Source: Streptomyces sp. CB02009
GTDB lineage: Bacteria > Actinomycetota > Actinomycetes > Streptomycetales > Streptomycetaceae
Assembly: GCF_001905825.1 (NCBI RefSeq)
Contig: NZ_LIVV01000002.1
Location: 1,058,441-1,122,440 of the forward strand
Length of the DNA stretch: 64,000 nucleotides
Reading direction: 5' to 3'
Below, one piece after another: positions 1 to 18,700 of the stretch. The translations under genes and the position numbers were made by a program. The notes under the pieces are model-generated. The model was not told where the DNA came from. It searched no databases and was given only the letters and a program-made list of their open reading frames with translations. Every line of letters begins with the position of its first letter. The stretch's first letter is position 1.

Positions 1-81
1 CGCCGCGAGCGCCCCGCCGCCTCCGCCCCAGACGAGGAGTGCGGCTGCCGCCGACGTCAGTACCGTCCGGATCCGTGCCAT
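1..81 (-). CDS. Secreted protein, N-terminal fragment cut by the window edge
   Basis: Only the first 27 codons are inside the window. They begin MARIRTVLTSAAAALL and continue through a Gly/Ala-rich hydrophobic stretch to ALAA, a typical Sec signal peptide with two early arginines. The ATG at 81 follows a purine-rich GGGGGCAGGAC leader that can act as a ribosome site. The mature part is missing, so no function can be given. The perfect palindrome at 145-160 lies about 64 bases upstream, so this gene is the best-placed target for whatever binds there. Confidence 0.6.
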   Translation of the reverse strand, partial: MARIRTVLTSAAAALLVWGGGGGALAA

Positions 82-144
82 GTCCTGCCCCCTGTCGATC
101 GCTTGCTGTGCGTGGAAGCCTGCCCCCTCGGACGTCCGCACGCC

Positions 145-160
145 TGAGTACGGGTACTCA
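145..160. promoter_or_regulatory. Perfect palindrome TGAGTAC-GG-GTACTCA, MacR-type operator
   Basis: The 16-base core matches the consensus I recall for the Streptomyces two-component regulator MacR (TGAGTACnnGTACTCA). The symmetry extends outward to 10-base arms (141-150 and 155-164) around CGGG. It sits in the 499-base gap (82-580) between two divergent genes for exported proteins. MacR targets are mostly cell-envelope proteins, which fits. Apart from this site and the weaker one at 530-545, I see nothing else in this gap. Confidence 0.6.
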
Positions 161-529
161 GGCGAAATCCAGACGGAGATTGCGGTTCGAGCCAGTTCCT
201 CGACGGTGTTGCCATCCCGATGAGGGACACACCGAGCCGGGCTCCCGTGGCGGGAGGCCGCCGCCGATGCTGTCGAGGTACGCGAAGCCTCGGCCAGGAC
301 ACACCTGTTCCGGTCTCAGGCTGGTGTCGTCGCTGGGGCAGCTGTGAAAGCAGGTGTACAGGTGATCCAGGCTCGGCTGACAGACCGTCTCGCACGGTCT
401 GGTCGACGTGCAGTGTGCACCGCCCGACGCGGAGTGCGCTCCGCTGAAGTGGACCAGTTCAACGATCCGTCGCGGTCGGCCGCCCCCTCGGCAGCCTCAG
501 CCCGGATGAGACTCGATACCTGCGCCGAA

Positions 530-545
530 TGAGTACGACGACTCA
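530..545. promoter_or_regulatory. Degenerate second MacR-type half-palindrome
   Basis: TGAGTACGACGACTCA keeps the whole left half of the perfect site at 145-160 but has two mismatches in the right half. The ACTCA/TGAGT symmetry is retained. It ends 35 bases before the ATG of the rightward gene at 581, where a promoter element would lie. Resemblance only, without further support. Confidence 0.35.
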
Positions 546-580
546 CGCGGCCGGTGTCCGCCGGCCCGCAGGGTGTGGAC

Positions 581-1231
581 ATGCGATCGATTCTCCTTCC
601 GAAGCCCCTGATCACCGCCGCAGTCGGCAGCGTCCTCCTCGTGGCCGTCGGCACCCAGGGCGCCACCGCCGCCACCAAGGCCCCCGCACCGGCCGCCAAG
701 TCCGTCGCCTCCGCTCGCACCGCTGCCGTGTACGGCCCGACCCGCGCCGTCACCGTCCTGCCGAGAGTCTCCGAGGCCGAGGCACGGTTCCTGGAGTTGG
801 CCGATCTCATCGCGCAGAGCTGCGAACCCAGGGTCCTCCGTGCCGCAGGCCGCGTGGCATCGGAACCGACTCCCGACAGCACCATGCCCGTCCTGGTGGA
901 CCCCCTGCCGTTGCACCCGACGGAGGAGTGCGCCGCCCAGAGGCACCAGCTGCGGATCAGCAAGGCGTTCTCCGGGACGGAGACGGGCACGTATGCGCGC
1001 CTGCGGGACAGGCTGACGGTCCTGCGATACCCCGAAGCCCGCATCCATCGCATGCCGAACTTCGCCGGCAGGCCCGTCGTGAGGCTCGACCTCCGGGTGG
1101 GATCCGGCCACCTGGCCCTGGAGGTCACCGACATCGGCAACAGCGTCATGGTCCGGGCGTTCGGAGCAGCTGAGCACGTAAGCGTGACCGAGGTCCGGCT
1201 GAAGCAGGAGGTGGACTGGCCCACCTCCTGA
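581..1231 (+). CDS. Secreted protein of unknown function
   Basis: A 216-residue protein. The start MRSILLPKPL is chosen because it opens directly on a signal peptide (hydrophobic ITAAVGSVLLVAVGTQGA, probable cleavage after ATAA). The frame is open upstream, but those codons add nothing useful. The mature part is an Ala/Pro/Lys-rich linker followed by an alpha/beta domain of about 160 residues with two Cys (around SCEPR and EECAA) that could form a disulfide outside the cell. I recognise no family and no catalytic motif. It diverges from the gene at 81, with MacR-like sites between them. Confidence 0.7.
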   Translation: MRSILLPKPLITAAVGSVLLVAVGTQGATAATKAPAPAAKSVASARTAAVYGPTRAVTVLPRVSEAEARFLELADLIAQSCEPRVLRAAGRVASEPTPDSTMPVLVDPLPLHPTEECAAQRHQLRISKAFSGTETGTYARLRDRLTVLRYPEARIHRMPNFAGRPVVRLDLRVGSGHLALEVTDIGNSVMVRAFGAAEHVSVTEVRLKQEVDWPTS

Positions 1232-1253
1232 GTTCCCGCCGGGTAGCCCCGTA

Positions 1254-1278
1254 TCCTCGGCGGATCTCCTGCCGAGGA
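1254..1278. terminator. Bidirectional hairpin between convergent genes
   Basis: TCCTCGGC and GCCGAGGA form a perfect 8-base stem around a 9-base loop. It lies between the stop of the rightward gene (1231) and the stop of the leftward peptide operon (1329), where a shared terminator is expected. There is no U tract, as is common in Streptomyces. Confidence 0.6.
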
Positions 1279-1328
1279 CGTGGCCGTCGTCGTACGGCCG
1301 ACGTTCATCTCGGGATCAGTCCCCCTTC

Positions 1329-3236
1329 TCACCTCCCTGGATGGCTGATCAGCCTGTCGTCCTCGGTCACCGCCAGCAGGCGTCCCGCGTAGGCAGCGAG
1401 GGCCCGTACGGGCGGGAAGGGCACCGGAGGCGTGGCGGGGGTGAACGGTGCTTCGCTGAGGCTGGGAGGACGGGTGAAGAGGCCGTCGGGGGTCGCCGCG
1501 TGGAGCCGGGCCCCGAGAACGGTCAGCGTCGACGCCTTGCCCGCAGGGCCCAGCCGTCGCCATGGCGCGTCGAAGTCGCCGGCCGGGCGCCCGTGAAGGG
1601 TGTCGTCGTGGGGCGTGACCGCGAACAGGCTGTTGTCGCACATCGCCAGGGCCGTCGTCCCCGTCGGCACCCGACCGGCGGGGAGCCACGGGGCGGGGCC
1701 CGGCACCGGTGCCCGGTGCACCAACCGGTCGTCCGCGGTGACCGCCAGCAGGGCCAGCGGCATCGGGTGGGATGCCTCGCGCGGGGCGGTCAGACAGCGC
1801 AGTGCGGGCGAAGAGCCGTCAGCCGGCGGGCACGGCGTCCAGGGGAGGTTCTGCTCGGACGGCTCGCGGTGGAGCAGCGTCCGGCCGTCCTCGGCCACGG
1901 CGAAGAGCAACCCCTCGCACGCGGTGAGCGCCCGCAGCCGGGGCGCCGGGCCGATGGAGTGCCAGCGCGGGACCGGGGCGGCGCCCGAGAGCCGGTCGAG
2001 GACGTTGCGCGTGACGCGGTCGACCACCGGATCGTGCAGTGCGCGACCCCAGTTGATGGTCGCGGCGTTGAAGACGGTGCCCGCCCCGGCGCGGAAGACG
2101 CCCATGGTCGCCCAACCGCCCTGCCCGTACGTCCGCCAGTGCCGCAGGTCGGCGGTGGCGAGCACGGCGAACGACCGGGGCGTCCCGTCACGGCCGGTGG
2201 CCCGCGGCACCCCGGCCGACCAGTCGAGTTCCGCCGCGTCCGTCTCGTATCCGAGCGCCCCGCGCGCGAAGGTGTCCCCGTCGCGCAGCCCGGTGCCCTC
2301 GAAGACCCAGTGGTCGGCGAAGCGGACCGTGTACGCCTCGCGGCCGATGAGGGCCATGCCGTCGCCCCACGCCCCGGCGCCCTGCCGGAAGCTGACGCCG
2401 GTCATCGTGTTCTCCGGCCGGTCGACGGGGGAGCTGGACCACTCGACGGTCGCCCGCGCCGGGTCCACGGCGGCGACCGGATCGGCGAGGGCGTCGCGGT
2501 GGCAGACCATCGTGCGGCCCCCGTCCTCCAACCGGATCTGCCACCAGGCGGTGTTCCCGGCGAAGACGGCGAGGTTCCCCCCGCGCCGCACGAACCCCTC
2601 GACCGAGTCCCGCATCTCCGCCGTCCAGTACTCGTCGTGCCCGTTGACGACCAGGAGCCGGTAGGGCGCGAGGAGTCCGCCCCCTTCGTGCAGGTCGAAG
2701 CCGGAGCAGTACTCGACGGGGCGCCCTGTCCGGTGCAGCCAGCGCAGCAGCGGCTCCTCCCACCGCTCCGGAGGCGGCCCGCCGCCCGGCGCGTCGAGGG
2801 ACACCCGTGCGGCCCGGGTGGGCTGCTCCGCGTAGTAGATGCTCCGGCCCGGCTCGCCCGCCCGGTGGTACGCCCGCCACGTCGGGAAAGGGATGGAGAC
2901 GAGTACGGAGGAGGCGGCGCCCGGCCTCGCGGACCGCACGACGAACCACACCTCGTGCTCGGCGTCCCGCTCCGGGGCGGGCGTCTCGGGACGGGCGTCG
3001 TGGAAGGACGCGCGGTACAGCGAACTCGCCCACGTCTCCGGCACGTCGAGGGTCCAGCCCGACCCCGTGACTCCCGCCTCTGCCACGACCCGCTGCCCCA
3101 CCACGTCCGTGACGACCACCCGGCCCCGGAACGGGGCCCCGTCTCCCGCCGCCACGTGGAACCTCATCCGTCCGCCCTGCGCACAGGACGTCGTGTCGGC
3201 GTGGGCGAGCGGCCGGGGCACCCGCCGGCCGCTCAC
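1329..3236 (-). CDS. Dimethylformamidase large-subunit-like protein with C-terminal propeller
   Basis: Last gene of the peptide operon, 635 residues. The GTG at 3236 overlaps the stop of the condensation gene (GTGA) and has GGAGGT six bases upstream, so I prefer it to the ATG at 3167. Residues about 30-415 resemble the catalytic beta subunit of N,N-dimethylformamidase: a beta-sandwich start, then VVNGHDEYW near residue 200 and FEGTGLRDGD, positions where that family places Tyr/Glu iron ligands. From about 420 there are roughly five short repeats of the type LLAVTxDDRLxH, which look like propeller blades and are not part of the classical enzyme. No signal peptide is seen. It may act on an amide or formamide group of the peptide product, which is inference. 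The family call is fairly firm; the substrate is unknown. Confidence 0.75.
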   Translation of the reverse strand: MSGRRVPRPLAHADTTSCAQGGRMRFHVAAGDGAPFRGRVVVTDVVGQRVVAEAGVTGSGWTLDVPETWASSLYRASFHDARPETPAPERDAEHEVWFVVRSARPGAASSVLVSIPFPTWRAYHRAGEPGRSIYYAEQPTRAARVSLDAPGGGPPPERWEEPLLRWLHRTGRPVEYCSGFDLHEGGGLLAPYRLLVVNGHDEYWTAEMRDSVEGFVRRGGNLAVFAGNTAWWQIRLEDGGRTMVCHRDALADPVAAVDPARATVEWSSSPVDRPENTMTGVSFRQGAGAWGDGMALIGREAYTVRFADHWVFEGTGLRDGDTFARGALGYETDAAELDWSAGVPRATGRDGTPRSFAVLATADLRHWRTYGQGGWATMGVFRAGAGTVFNAATINWGRALHDPVVDRVTRNVLDRLSGAAPVPRWHSIGPAPRLRALTACEGLLFAVAEDGRTLLHREPSEQNLPWTPCPPADGSSPALRCLTAPREASHPMPLALLAVTADDRLVHRAPVPGPAPWLPAGRVPTGTTALAMCDNSLFAVTPHDDTLHGRPAGDFDAPWRRLGPAGKASTLTVLGARLHAATPDGLFTRPPSLSEAPFTPATPPVPFPPVRALAAYAGRLLAVTEDDRLISHPGR

Positions 3237-4708
3237 CCGCGGACCTCCGGCCCCGCGAGGAGGCCGGCCAGCCGGGAGAGCCGAGGCGGCGTGCCGGCGG
3301 CGGACGCGACCACGACCTCCTCGATGCCCCGCAGGTGGGCGTGGATCGCCTCCGGCGGCAGATAGGCCGTGTCGGCCGTGAGGGTGACGGTCAGCGCGGC
3401 CGCGTCGCCGGTCAGGTGGAGGCAGTAACGGCAGGCCACCCGCTCCTGCGTCGCCGGGAAGTCGATGACGGTGCGGCGGCGCAGCTCCGCCAGCTCCGTG
3501 GCCGCGGGTGCCGGGCCGGCGGCCACGGCCCGGTCCACCAGGCGCATGTCGTTGAAGCAGCAGTACGGATGCACCTCGGCGCCCCGGTCGAGGGACGCCC
3601 GCTCCAGCAGCGCGTCCCAGCCGACCGGATCGTAGGCGGCGGCGTGGTAGCCGGCCAGCGCGGCGGGCCACGCATCGGCCAGCAGATCCGTGAAGACCGC
3701 CTCGCCGGTCGTGTCCTCCGGCAGCGGCAGGAGGAACAGCGCGTCCTGCGACAGCGTGCTGACCAGGGTCCGCCGCCGCTCCGCCGCCCGGTTGCCCGCG
3801 ATCGGCATCACCGCGGCGGCCCGGTGTCCCTGGCCGGCCGCGACCAGCGCAGCGGCCGCGGTCAGCAGCACCGTGGAACCGCTCACCCCGTGGGCGACCG
3901 CCAGCGCGTCCACGGCGCGCGGCAGGGCCGCCGAGACCAGCCGGCCCGTCCAGAAGCGCGGCCTGAGGGGCTCCGCCACCCGGTCCGCGAACATCGTGGG
4001 CGGCACCTGCGCCAGCCCACGCTCCCAGTGGGCGAGCGCGGCATCGCTCGCCCGGCGCCCTGCCGGACCGTGCTGGTGCCGGGCGAGGTCCAGCGGGGTC
4101 TCCGGACAGACCGGCCCGGCCGCCCCGCGCCGGACCAGCAGCCGGAGGTCCCGTACCAGGATCTCGGCGGCATGCCCGTCGGCGGCCAGGTGGCACAGGG
4201 CGAGCACCGCGTGGGTGATCCGCCCGCCGCTGCGCACCGCGCCCAGCCGCACCGGCCACTCCCGCGCGTAGTCGAACCGGTGCCCCGACAGCTCTGCCAG
4301 CAGCGCCGCGGCCGTTTCTCCGGTCCGGTCCGGGTCGGGCTCGTCGCGCACGACGAGCTCCGCCCGCCCCTCCGGGTGGAGCCGCTGTGCCGGTTCACCC
4401 TCCTCGGCCACCACCCGGGTGCGCAGTGCCTCGTGCCGCACCAGCAGGGTGGAGAGCGCCGTGCAGAGGCGGTCGGTGTCCACCGGGGCGCCCCGGTCCG
4501 CGAGGGGCAGGACCCGGCCGAGGTTGAAGTAGTGGTCGTTGGGGGCGGTCCGGCCGATCGCGTGCCAGATGGCGCGCTGCCCCCATGTGAGGGGGGCGTC
4601 GCCCGACCGGCCGCCGGCGAAGGGGACCTCCAGGACCTCGTCCGGGACATGGCCTTCCCTCGGCGTGGCCTGCTGTTCCGCAGCGGCGCCGGTGGCGGAG
4701 GGGCTCAC
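3233..4708 (-). CDS. Free-standing NRPS condensation domain protein
   Basis: A 491-residue single condensation-type domain without adenylation or carrier parts. The GTG at 4708 overlaps the carrier-protein stop (GTGA) and follows GGAGG. The start LTWGQRAIWHAI matches core C1. The active-site motif reads CHLAADG near residue 174, so the first His of HHxxxDG is Cys, while the second (catalytic) His and the Asp-Gly are kept. The later FNDMRL stretch replaces the usual DFGWG region. Free C domains act in trans between carrier proteins, make esters or amides with small nucleophiles, or release products. It sits directly after a free carrier protein, so the two probably work together on the acyl starter or on a side-chain transfer. 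Confidence 0.85.
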   Translation of the reverse strand: MSPSATGAAAEQQATPREGHVPDEVLEVPFAGGRSGDAPLTWGQRAIWHAIGRTAPNDHYFNLGRVLPLADRGAPVDTDRLCTALSTLLVRHEALRTRVVAEEGEPAQRLHPEGRAELVVRDEPDPDRTGETAAALLAELSGHRFDYAREWPVRLGAVRSGGRITHAVLALCHLAADGHAAEILVRDLRLLVRRGAAGPVCPETPLDLARHQHGPAGRRASDAALAHWERGLAQVPPTMFADRVAEPLRPRFWTGRLVSAALPRAVDALAVAHGVSGSTVLLTAAAALVAAGQGHRAAAVMPIAGNRAAERRRTLVSTLSQDALFLLPLPEDTTGEAVFTDLLADAWPAALAGYHAAAYDPVGWDALLERASLDRGAEVHPYCCFNDMRLVDRAVAAGPAPAATELAELRRRTVIDFPATQERVACRYCLHLTGDAAALTVTLTADTAYLPPEAIHAHLRGIEEVVVASAAGTPPRLSRLAGLLAGPEVRG

Positions 4709-5103
4709 GGGGTGGCCTCCGCGCCGAGCCGGATCAGCCGCTCCGTGAGCCCGCGCAGGCCGTCGGTGTGCAGGCTGCGGTCGCCGAGGTCGACGAAGAC
4801 GCCGTACGTCTCCTCCACGGCGTCGACCAGACGCAGCAGGGAGAGCGAGCTGACGCCGAGGGCGGCGAGCGGCTCGGTGGAGTCGAGGAGCGCCCGTACG
4901 CCGATCAGCCCGTCGGTGGACCGCGACACGAGCGCGGCCACCTGGGGCAGGAGTGCCTCCGCGCAGTCGTGGGGAACGGGGGGATGCGGCGCGTCCGGCA
5001 CCCTCCCCTCCGACGGCGGCGCGTCCGGCACTCTCTCGTCCGACGGCTGCGCCTCCGGCACAGGCAGGGATCGAGGGTGCTCCGGCGTGCTCATCGTGTT
5101 CAT
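4705..5103 (-). CDS. Free-standing peptidyl/acyl carrier protein
   Basis: A 132-residue protein whose ATG at 5103 overlaps the MbtH stop (ATGA). A second ATG three codons later is possible. Residues 1-45 are a Pro/Glu/Asp-rich linker containing two near-identical repeats (P-S-[DE]-x-RVPDAP). The carrier domain follows, with the phosphopantetheine site at LGVSSLSLLRL (usual form GxDSLxxxxL; the Ser before Leu is the attachment residue). It lies between MbtH and the free condensation domain. The acyl-AMP ligase in this operon needs a carrier that is not part of a module, and this is the only one, so it is the likely acyl acceptor. Confidence 0.8.
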   Translation of the reverse strand: MNTMSTPEHPRSLPVPEAQPSDERVPDAPPSEGRVPDAPHPPVPHDCAEALLPQVAALVSRSTDGLIGVRALLDSTEPLAALGVSSLSLLRLVDAVEETYGVFVDLGDRSLHTDGLRGLTERLIRLGAEATP

Positions 5104-5320
5104 CGGGTCTCCGTCCGGTCGCCGGAGCGCTCGGCGGCCAGTCGGCGGCGCAGGCTGAGCGGGCGGATGTCGGGCCAGACGCGGTCGACATGCGCGACGC
5201 ACTGCTCCTCGGTGCCGGCGAAGCCCTCGGGCCGCCAGCCCGCGGGCAGCGGCGCGTCCTCCGGCCAGACGGCGTGCTGCTCCTCGTCGTTGACGACGAC
5301 GGTGTATCGGATCTCGTTGC

Positions 5321-5324
<4 letters not shown>
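5100..5324 (-). CDS. MbtH-like protein
   Basis: A 74-residue protein with the family signature: [19 protein letters not shown], then [21 protein letters not shown]. MbtH-like proteins bind the adenylation domains of NRPSs and are needed for their solubility or activity. The ATG at 5324 overlaps the upstream NRPS stop (ATGA), and its own stop overlaps the carrier-protein start. Length and motifs are normal. It presumably serves the three adenylation domains of this operon. Confidence 0.95.
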
Positions 5325-8415
<3,091 letters not shown>

Positions 8416-8419
<4 letters not shown>

Positions 8420-9983
8420 GGGGTGGCCTCGCGGGGGTCGTGGGTGAGGATCCGGCGCAGCTCCCGCTTGAGGACCTTGCCGCCCTCGTTGCGGGGGAGC
8501 GAGTCGAGGAACAGGACGGTGGCGGGGAGCTCGTGGGCGGACAGCAGATCGAGGAGGAAGGTCCGCAGGGCGGTCGCCGTCAGACCGTCGCGGTCGCCGC
8601 CGCTGCCCACCGGGTCCGTGCCGCGCGGGACGACGGCGGCGGCCACGACGGTCCCCAGGACCGGGTGCGGGACCCCGACCGCGGCGGCGTCGACGACGTC
8701 GGGGTGGGCGTGCAGCGCGTTCTCCACCTGAAGCGTGGAGACCTTGTGGGCGCCGGACTTGACGACGTCGCGCTCGCGGTCGAGGAGGTGCAGGAAGCCG
8801 TCCTCGTCGACGCGGCCGAGGTCGCCCATCCGGGTCCAGCCGCCGTGGAACACCCCGTCGTCGCCGTCCCCCAGGTAGGCGCGTGGAGCCTTGGCGGAGC
8901 GGAGCCACAGTTCGCCGGGCTCGCCCGGCGGCAGCGGGCGGCCCGCCTCGTCGGTGACGCGCAGCTCGGCCAGCGACGCCGGCCGGCCGGGCGACCACGG
9001 CCGGGCCGCGTCGAAGAGCAGCGTGACCTGGGCGGGGGCGGCCTCCGTCGACGTGTAGTAGTTGACGATCTGGGCCGGCGCGAAGGCCCGGCTGAGGCCG
9101 AGCGCCACCTGCTGTGGCAGGGCCGCCGCGGTCGAGCCGACGAGGCGGACGGTGCCGAGGGCGCCGGCCTCGGCGGCGGTCTCCAGGGCCGGTGAGCCGA
9201 GGAGTTCGATCGCCATGGCGGGCACCACGAAGACGCTGCCGACGCCGTGCTCGGCGATCGCCCGGAGGAACCGTGCCGCGGTGAACTGGGGCGCGGTGAC
9301 ACAGGTCGCGTGAGCGTTGAGCGCGTTGACGAGCATGGTCTGGCCCGCGTTGCTGCCCACGGGGAACGCGTGCAGGAAGGTACGGGAGTGGCGGAGCGGC
9401 CGGCGCCGCTCGTCGCGCGTGCAGCCGTGCGCCAGGTTCCCGTGCGAGGCCACCACCCCCTTGGGCACCCCGGTGGTGCCGGAGGTGTACAGGATCTGGG
9501 CGGGGGCCGAAGGACCGGGCTCGGGGAGGCCGGGGTCGGCGGGGTGCCCCTTCGCGTCCTCCTCGGTGAGCCCCCGCACGCCCGGCGGCGTGCCGGCCGG
9601 CAGTCCGGGGCCCGCGTGCACGAGGAGGAGGGCCCCGGAGTCCGTCAGGGCGTGTCCCAGGCCGGCGGGCGCCATCCGGTCGGAGAGCGGGACGGCGACG
9701 CCGCCGGCCCGCAGGACGGCGAGGAACGCCACCGCGTACTCCACCCACCGGTCCGTGCCGAAGCAGAGTCCGACCCGGTCCCCGGCGGCGAGCCCGGCCG
9801 CGCGCAGGGCGGCGCCCAGTGCGCCGCTGCGGTCCCGCCAGTCGGCGAAGGACAGCCGCGCCGGGCCGTTGACGATCGCCGAACGGCCTCCGTGGACGGC
9901 GGCCCGGTGGGCGAGCAGCGCGGGCAGGGTGGCGGGCGGGGCCGGGGGAGGGCCCGCGGGCGCGCCGGTCCCGGGGCGGCGGA

Positions 9984-9987
<4 letters not shown>
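8416..9987 (-). CDS. Acyl-AMP/acyl-CoA ligase (ANL superfamily)
   Basis: A 523-residue stand-alone adenylate-forming enzyme. The phosphate-binding loop is [12 protein letters not shown], followed by [22 protein letters not shown] and the C-terminal catalytic Lys in [10 protein letters not shown]. It lacks the A8-A10 signatures of NRPS adenylation domains and resembles carboxylic-acid ligases. The GTG at 9987 overlaps the stop of the NRPS-MFS gene (GTGA). In this setting it probably activates a fatty or aryl acid and loads it on the free carrier protein as the starter unit, which makes the product a lipo- or acyl-peptide. The acid cannot be predicted from sequence. Confidence 0.85.
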
Positions 9988-15781
<5,794 letters not shown>

Positions 15782-15785
<4 letters not shown>

Positions 15786-18700
15786 GACGTCGGTCGGTTT
15801 CCTTCCAGGGCGTCCTGGGCGGCCAGGAGTTCGACGGCGGCGGCCTCGGACAGGCCGTCGATCTCGGCGGCCAGGGCGGCTTCGACGGCTTCGGCGAAGG
15901 CCGCCACCGTGCGGTGGGTGAAGAGGGTGCGGAGCGGTACGGACAGGTCGACGGCGGCGCGGAGGCGGGCGATGACCCGGGTGGCGAGGAGGGAGTGTCC
16001 GCCCAGGGCGAAGAAGTCGTCGTGCGCGCCGACCTCGTCGACGCCCAGGACCTCACCCCAGACGTCGGCGACGAGCTCCTCGGCCTCCGTTCGCGGCGGT
16101 ACGCCCACGGCCCGGGGCGCGGCTGCCCTGTCGGGCGCCCGCAGCGCGGCCCGGTCGAGCTTCCCGTTCGGGGTGAGCGGCAGTGCGTCCAGGAGGACGT
16201 AGGCGTGGGGGACGGCGTGCGGAGGCAGCAACGCGGCGAGTCCGCCGCGCAGGAAGTCCGCGTCGGGTGCGGGAGCGTCCGGGACGGGGACCACGTGGGC
16301 GACGAGGACGTCCCCGTGCGCGGTGACGACCGCCCGTGTGACGCCCGGGAGCGCGAGGAGCGCGGCCTCCACCTCCCCTGGCTCCACCCGGTAGCCGCGA
16401 ACCTTGACCTGTTCGTCGATGCGCCCCAGGAACTCCAGCTCCCCGTCGGCCCGGCGCCGCACCAGGTCGCCCGTCCGGTAGCGGCGGGCGCCCGGCGGCC
16501 CGTCGGGGTCGGGGACGAACACGCGGGCGGTCGCGCCGGGCCGGCCCAGGTAGCCGTCGGTCACTCCGGCACCGCCGATGACGAGCTCTCCGGGGGTTCC
16601 GGGGGGCACCGGACCGCCGTGCCGGTCCAGGACCGCGACGGTGGTCGCGCCGATCGGACGCCCGATCGGCGGACGCGTGGTGGCGTCCTCGTCGCCGAGA
16701 ACCGCCGTGGTCGCGATGATCGTCGTCTCGGTGGGGCCGTACGAGTTGACGAGCCGCACCCGGTCGCCGAACCGTGCCCGCCAGGCCGCGACGGCGTGGG
16801 GTCGGACCTGGTCGGCGCCGAGGATCAGCAGGCGCAGCCGGTCCGGCCAGGGGGTCTCGTCCAGGTCGGCGACCAGGTGGTGCCAGTACGGAGTGGGCAG
16901 GTCGAGCACGGTGATGCCGGCGCAGTACGGCTCGGCCAGCTGGTCGGGGAGGGGGGTGTCGGCCCGGGCGGTGACGAGGACGGCGCCCGCGGCGAGCGTG
17001 GGGAACAGCTCCTCGGCGCTGGTGTCGAAGGAGAGCGTGGCGTACTGCAGAACGCGGTCGTCGCCGGTGAGGCCGTACCCCTCGCGCATCCAGTCGACCC
17101 GCGCGGCGAGCGCCCGGTGCGGCACGAGCACGCCCTTGGGCGTCCCCGTCGAGCCGGACGTGTAGATGAGGTACGCCGGGTCGTCGGGGCGGGCCGCGTC
17201 CTCGGCGGTCGGCTCCGCCGACGTGTCGGGTACGGGCTCCGTCGCGTCGGGAAGCAGGGACAGGAGCGGGACGCCTTCGGGAGCCCTGTCGGGGAAGCCT
17301 TCGGGCAGCGTTCCGTCCGGGGTGACGAGCAGCCTGGCGCCGCTGTCGGCGAGCATGAAGGCGAGCCGGGAGGCGGGGTACGCGGAGTCGAGCGGGAGGT
17401 AGCCCGCGCCGAGCCGCCAGGCGGCGAGCATGGCGACGACGGCCCGCGGCCCGCGGGGGAGGCAGAGCGCGACCAGGTCACCGCGCGCGACGCCGCACGC
17501 GGCCATCCGGGCGGCCAGCGTCCTGGAGGCTTCGACGAGCGTGCCGCGGGTCAGGCTCTCGTCGGGACCGACGACGGCGAGGGCGCCGGGTCGCTCGGCC
17601 GCGGCCAGGTCGACGGCCTGGAGGACGGTCGGAGCGGCCGACCCGGTGGGGCCGGGGCCGCGGGATCCGTCGGCGAGCAGCCGGAGTTCGTCCGCGTCGA
17701 GGAGGGGGAGCCGGTGGACCGGTGACTCCGGGGCGGCGAGCGCGGCCCGGAGGAGCGTCTCGAAGCGGGACGCGAACGCGGCGGCGGTCCGCGCGTGCAG
17801 CAGGTCGGTGCGGTAGCCGAAGACCGCGTGCAGGTCGTCTCCGTCCGGCCGGATGTCCAGCCCGAGTTCGAACTTGGCTGCTGTGTGCCCGCCGTCGGCC
17901 TCGGTGCAGGTCAGATCTGCGAAGCTCTGTTCGCCGAGCGCGCCGCCCTCGTGGGTGTGGACGGCGAGCAGGGTCTGGAAGACGGGCGTGCGGCCCGTGT
18001 CCCGCTCGGCTCTCAGCTCCTCTGCGAGGCGCTCGAAGGGGATCCGTCGGTGGGTGAGCGCGCGCAGCCAGTCCGAGCGGGTCGTGCGCAGCGCCTCGGT
18101 GAAAGTGGGGGCTCCGGTGAAGTCGGCCCGGAGGACGAGGGCGGAGGAGAAGTAGCCGATGGTCCGCTCGCTGTCGACGGTGTCGCGTGCGGCGGTGGGC
18201 ACGCCGACGCAGAAGTCGTCCTGGCCGGTGCTCCGGTGGAGCACGCTCGCGTAGGCGGTGGCGAGGACCATGAACGGCGTGACGCGGTGGGCGCGGGCGA
18301 AGGCGTCCAGGACGGGGCCGATTCCGCGCAGCACCCGTGTGTGGTACGCGCCGGAACTGCTGGGCGCGGAGGGCCGCGGCAGATCGAGCGGCAGCTCCAA
18401 CACGGGTGCCCCGGACAGGTACTCACGCCAGTGGGCCAGTGTGTCGGCGGCCTCGGGGCCGTCCAGCCAGGCGCGTTCGGCCGTGGCGTGTGCCCGGTAG
18501 GAGGGCACGGTGGGGAGAGCGGGATCACGGCCTTGCCGGTATGCCGCGTAGTGCTCGGCGAGTTCGGTCCGCAGCAGCCCGAGCGACCAGCCGTCCGCGA
18601 CGATGTGGTGCAGGACGAGGCAGAGCAGGTGCTCGTCGTCGCCGGTACGCAGCAGCGCTGCCCTGAGCAGCGGCCCGGCGGCCAGGTCGAACCCCGTGTT

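Noticed and set aside
1329..4259. 976-residue version of the dimethylformamidase-like protein
   Set aside because: The first 340 residues overlap the free C domain out of frame and are Arg/Gly-rich noise; the GTG at 3236 with GGAGGT and a 4-base overlap is the clear start.
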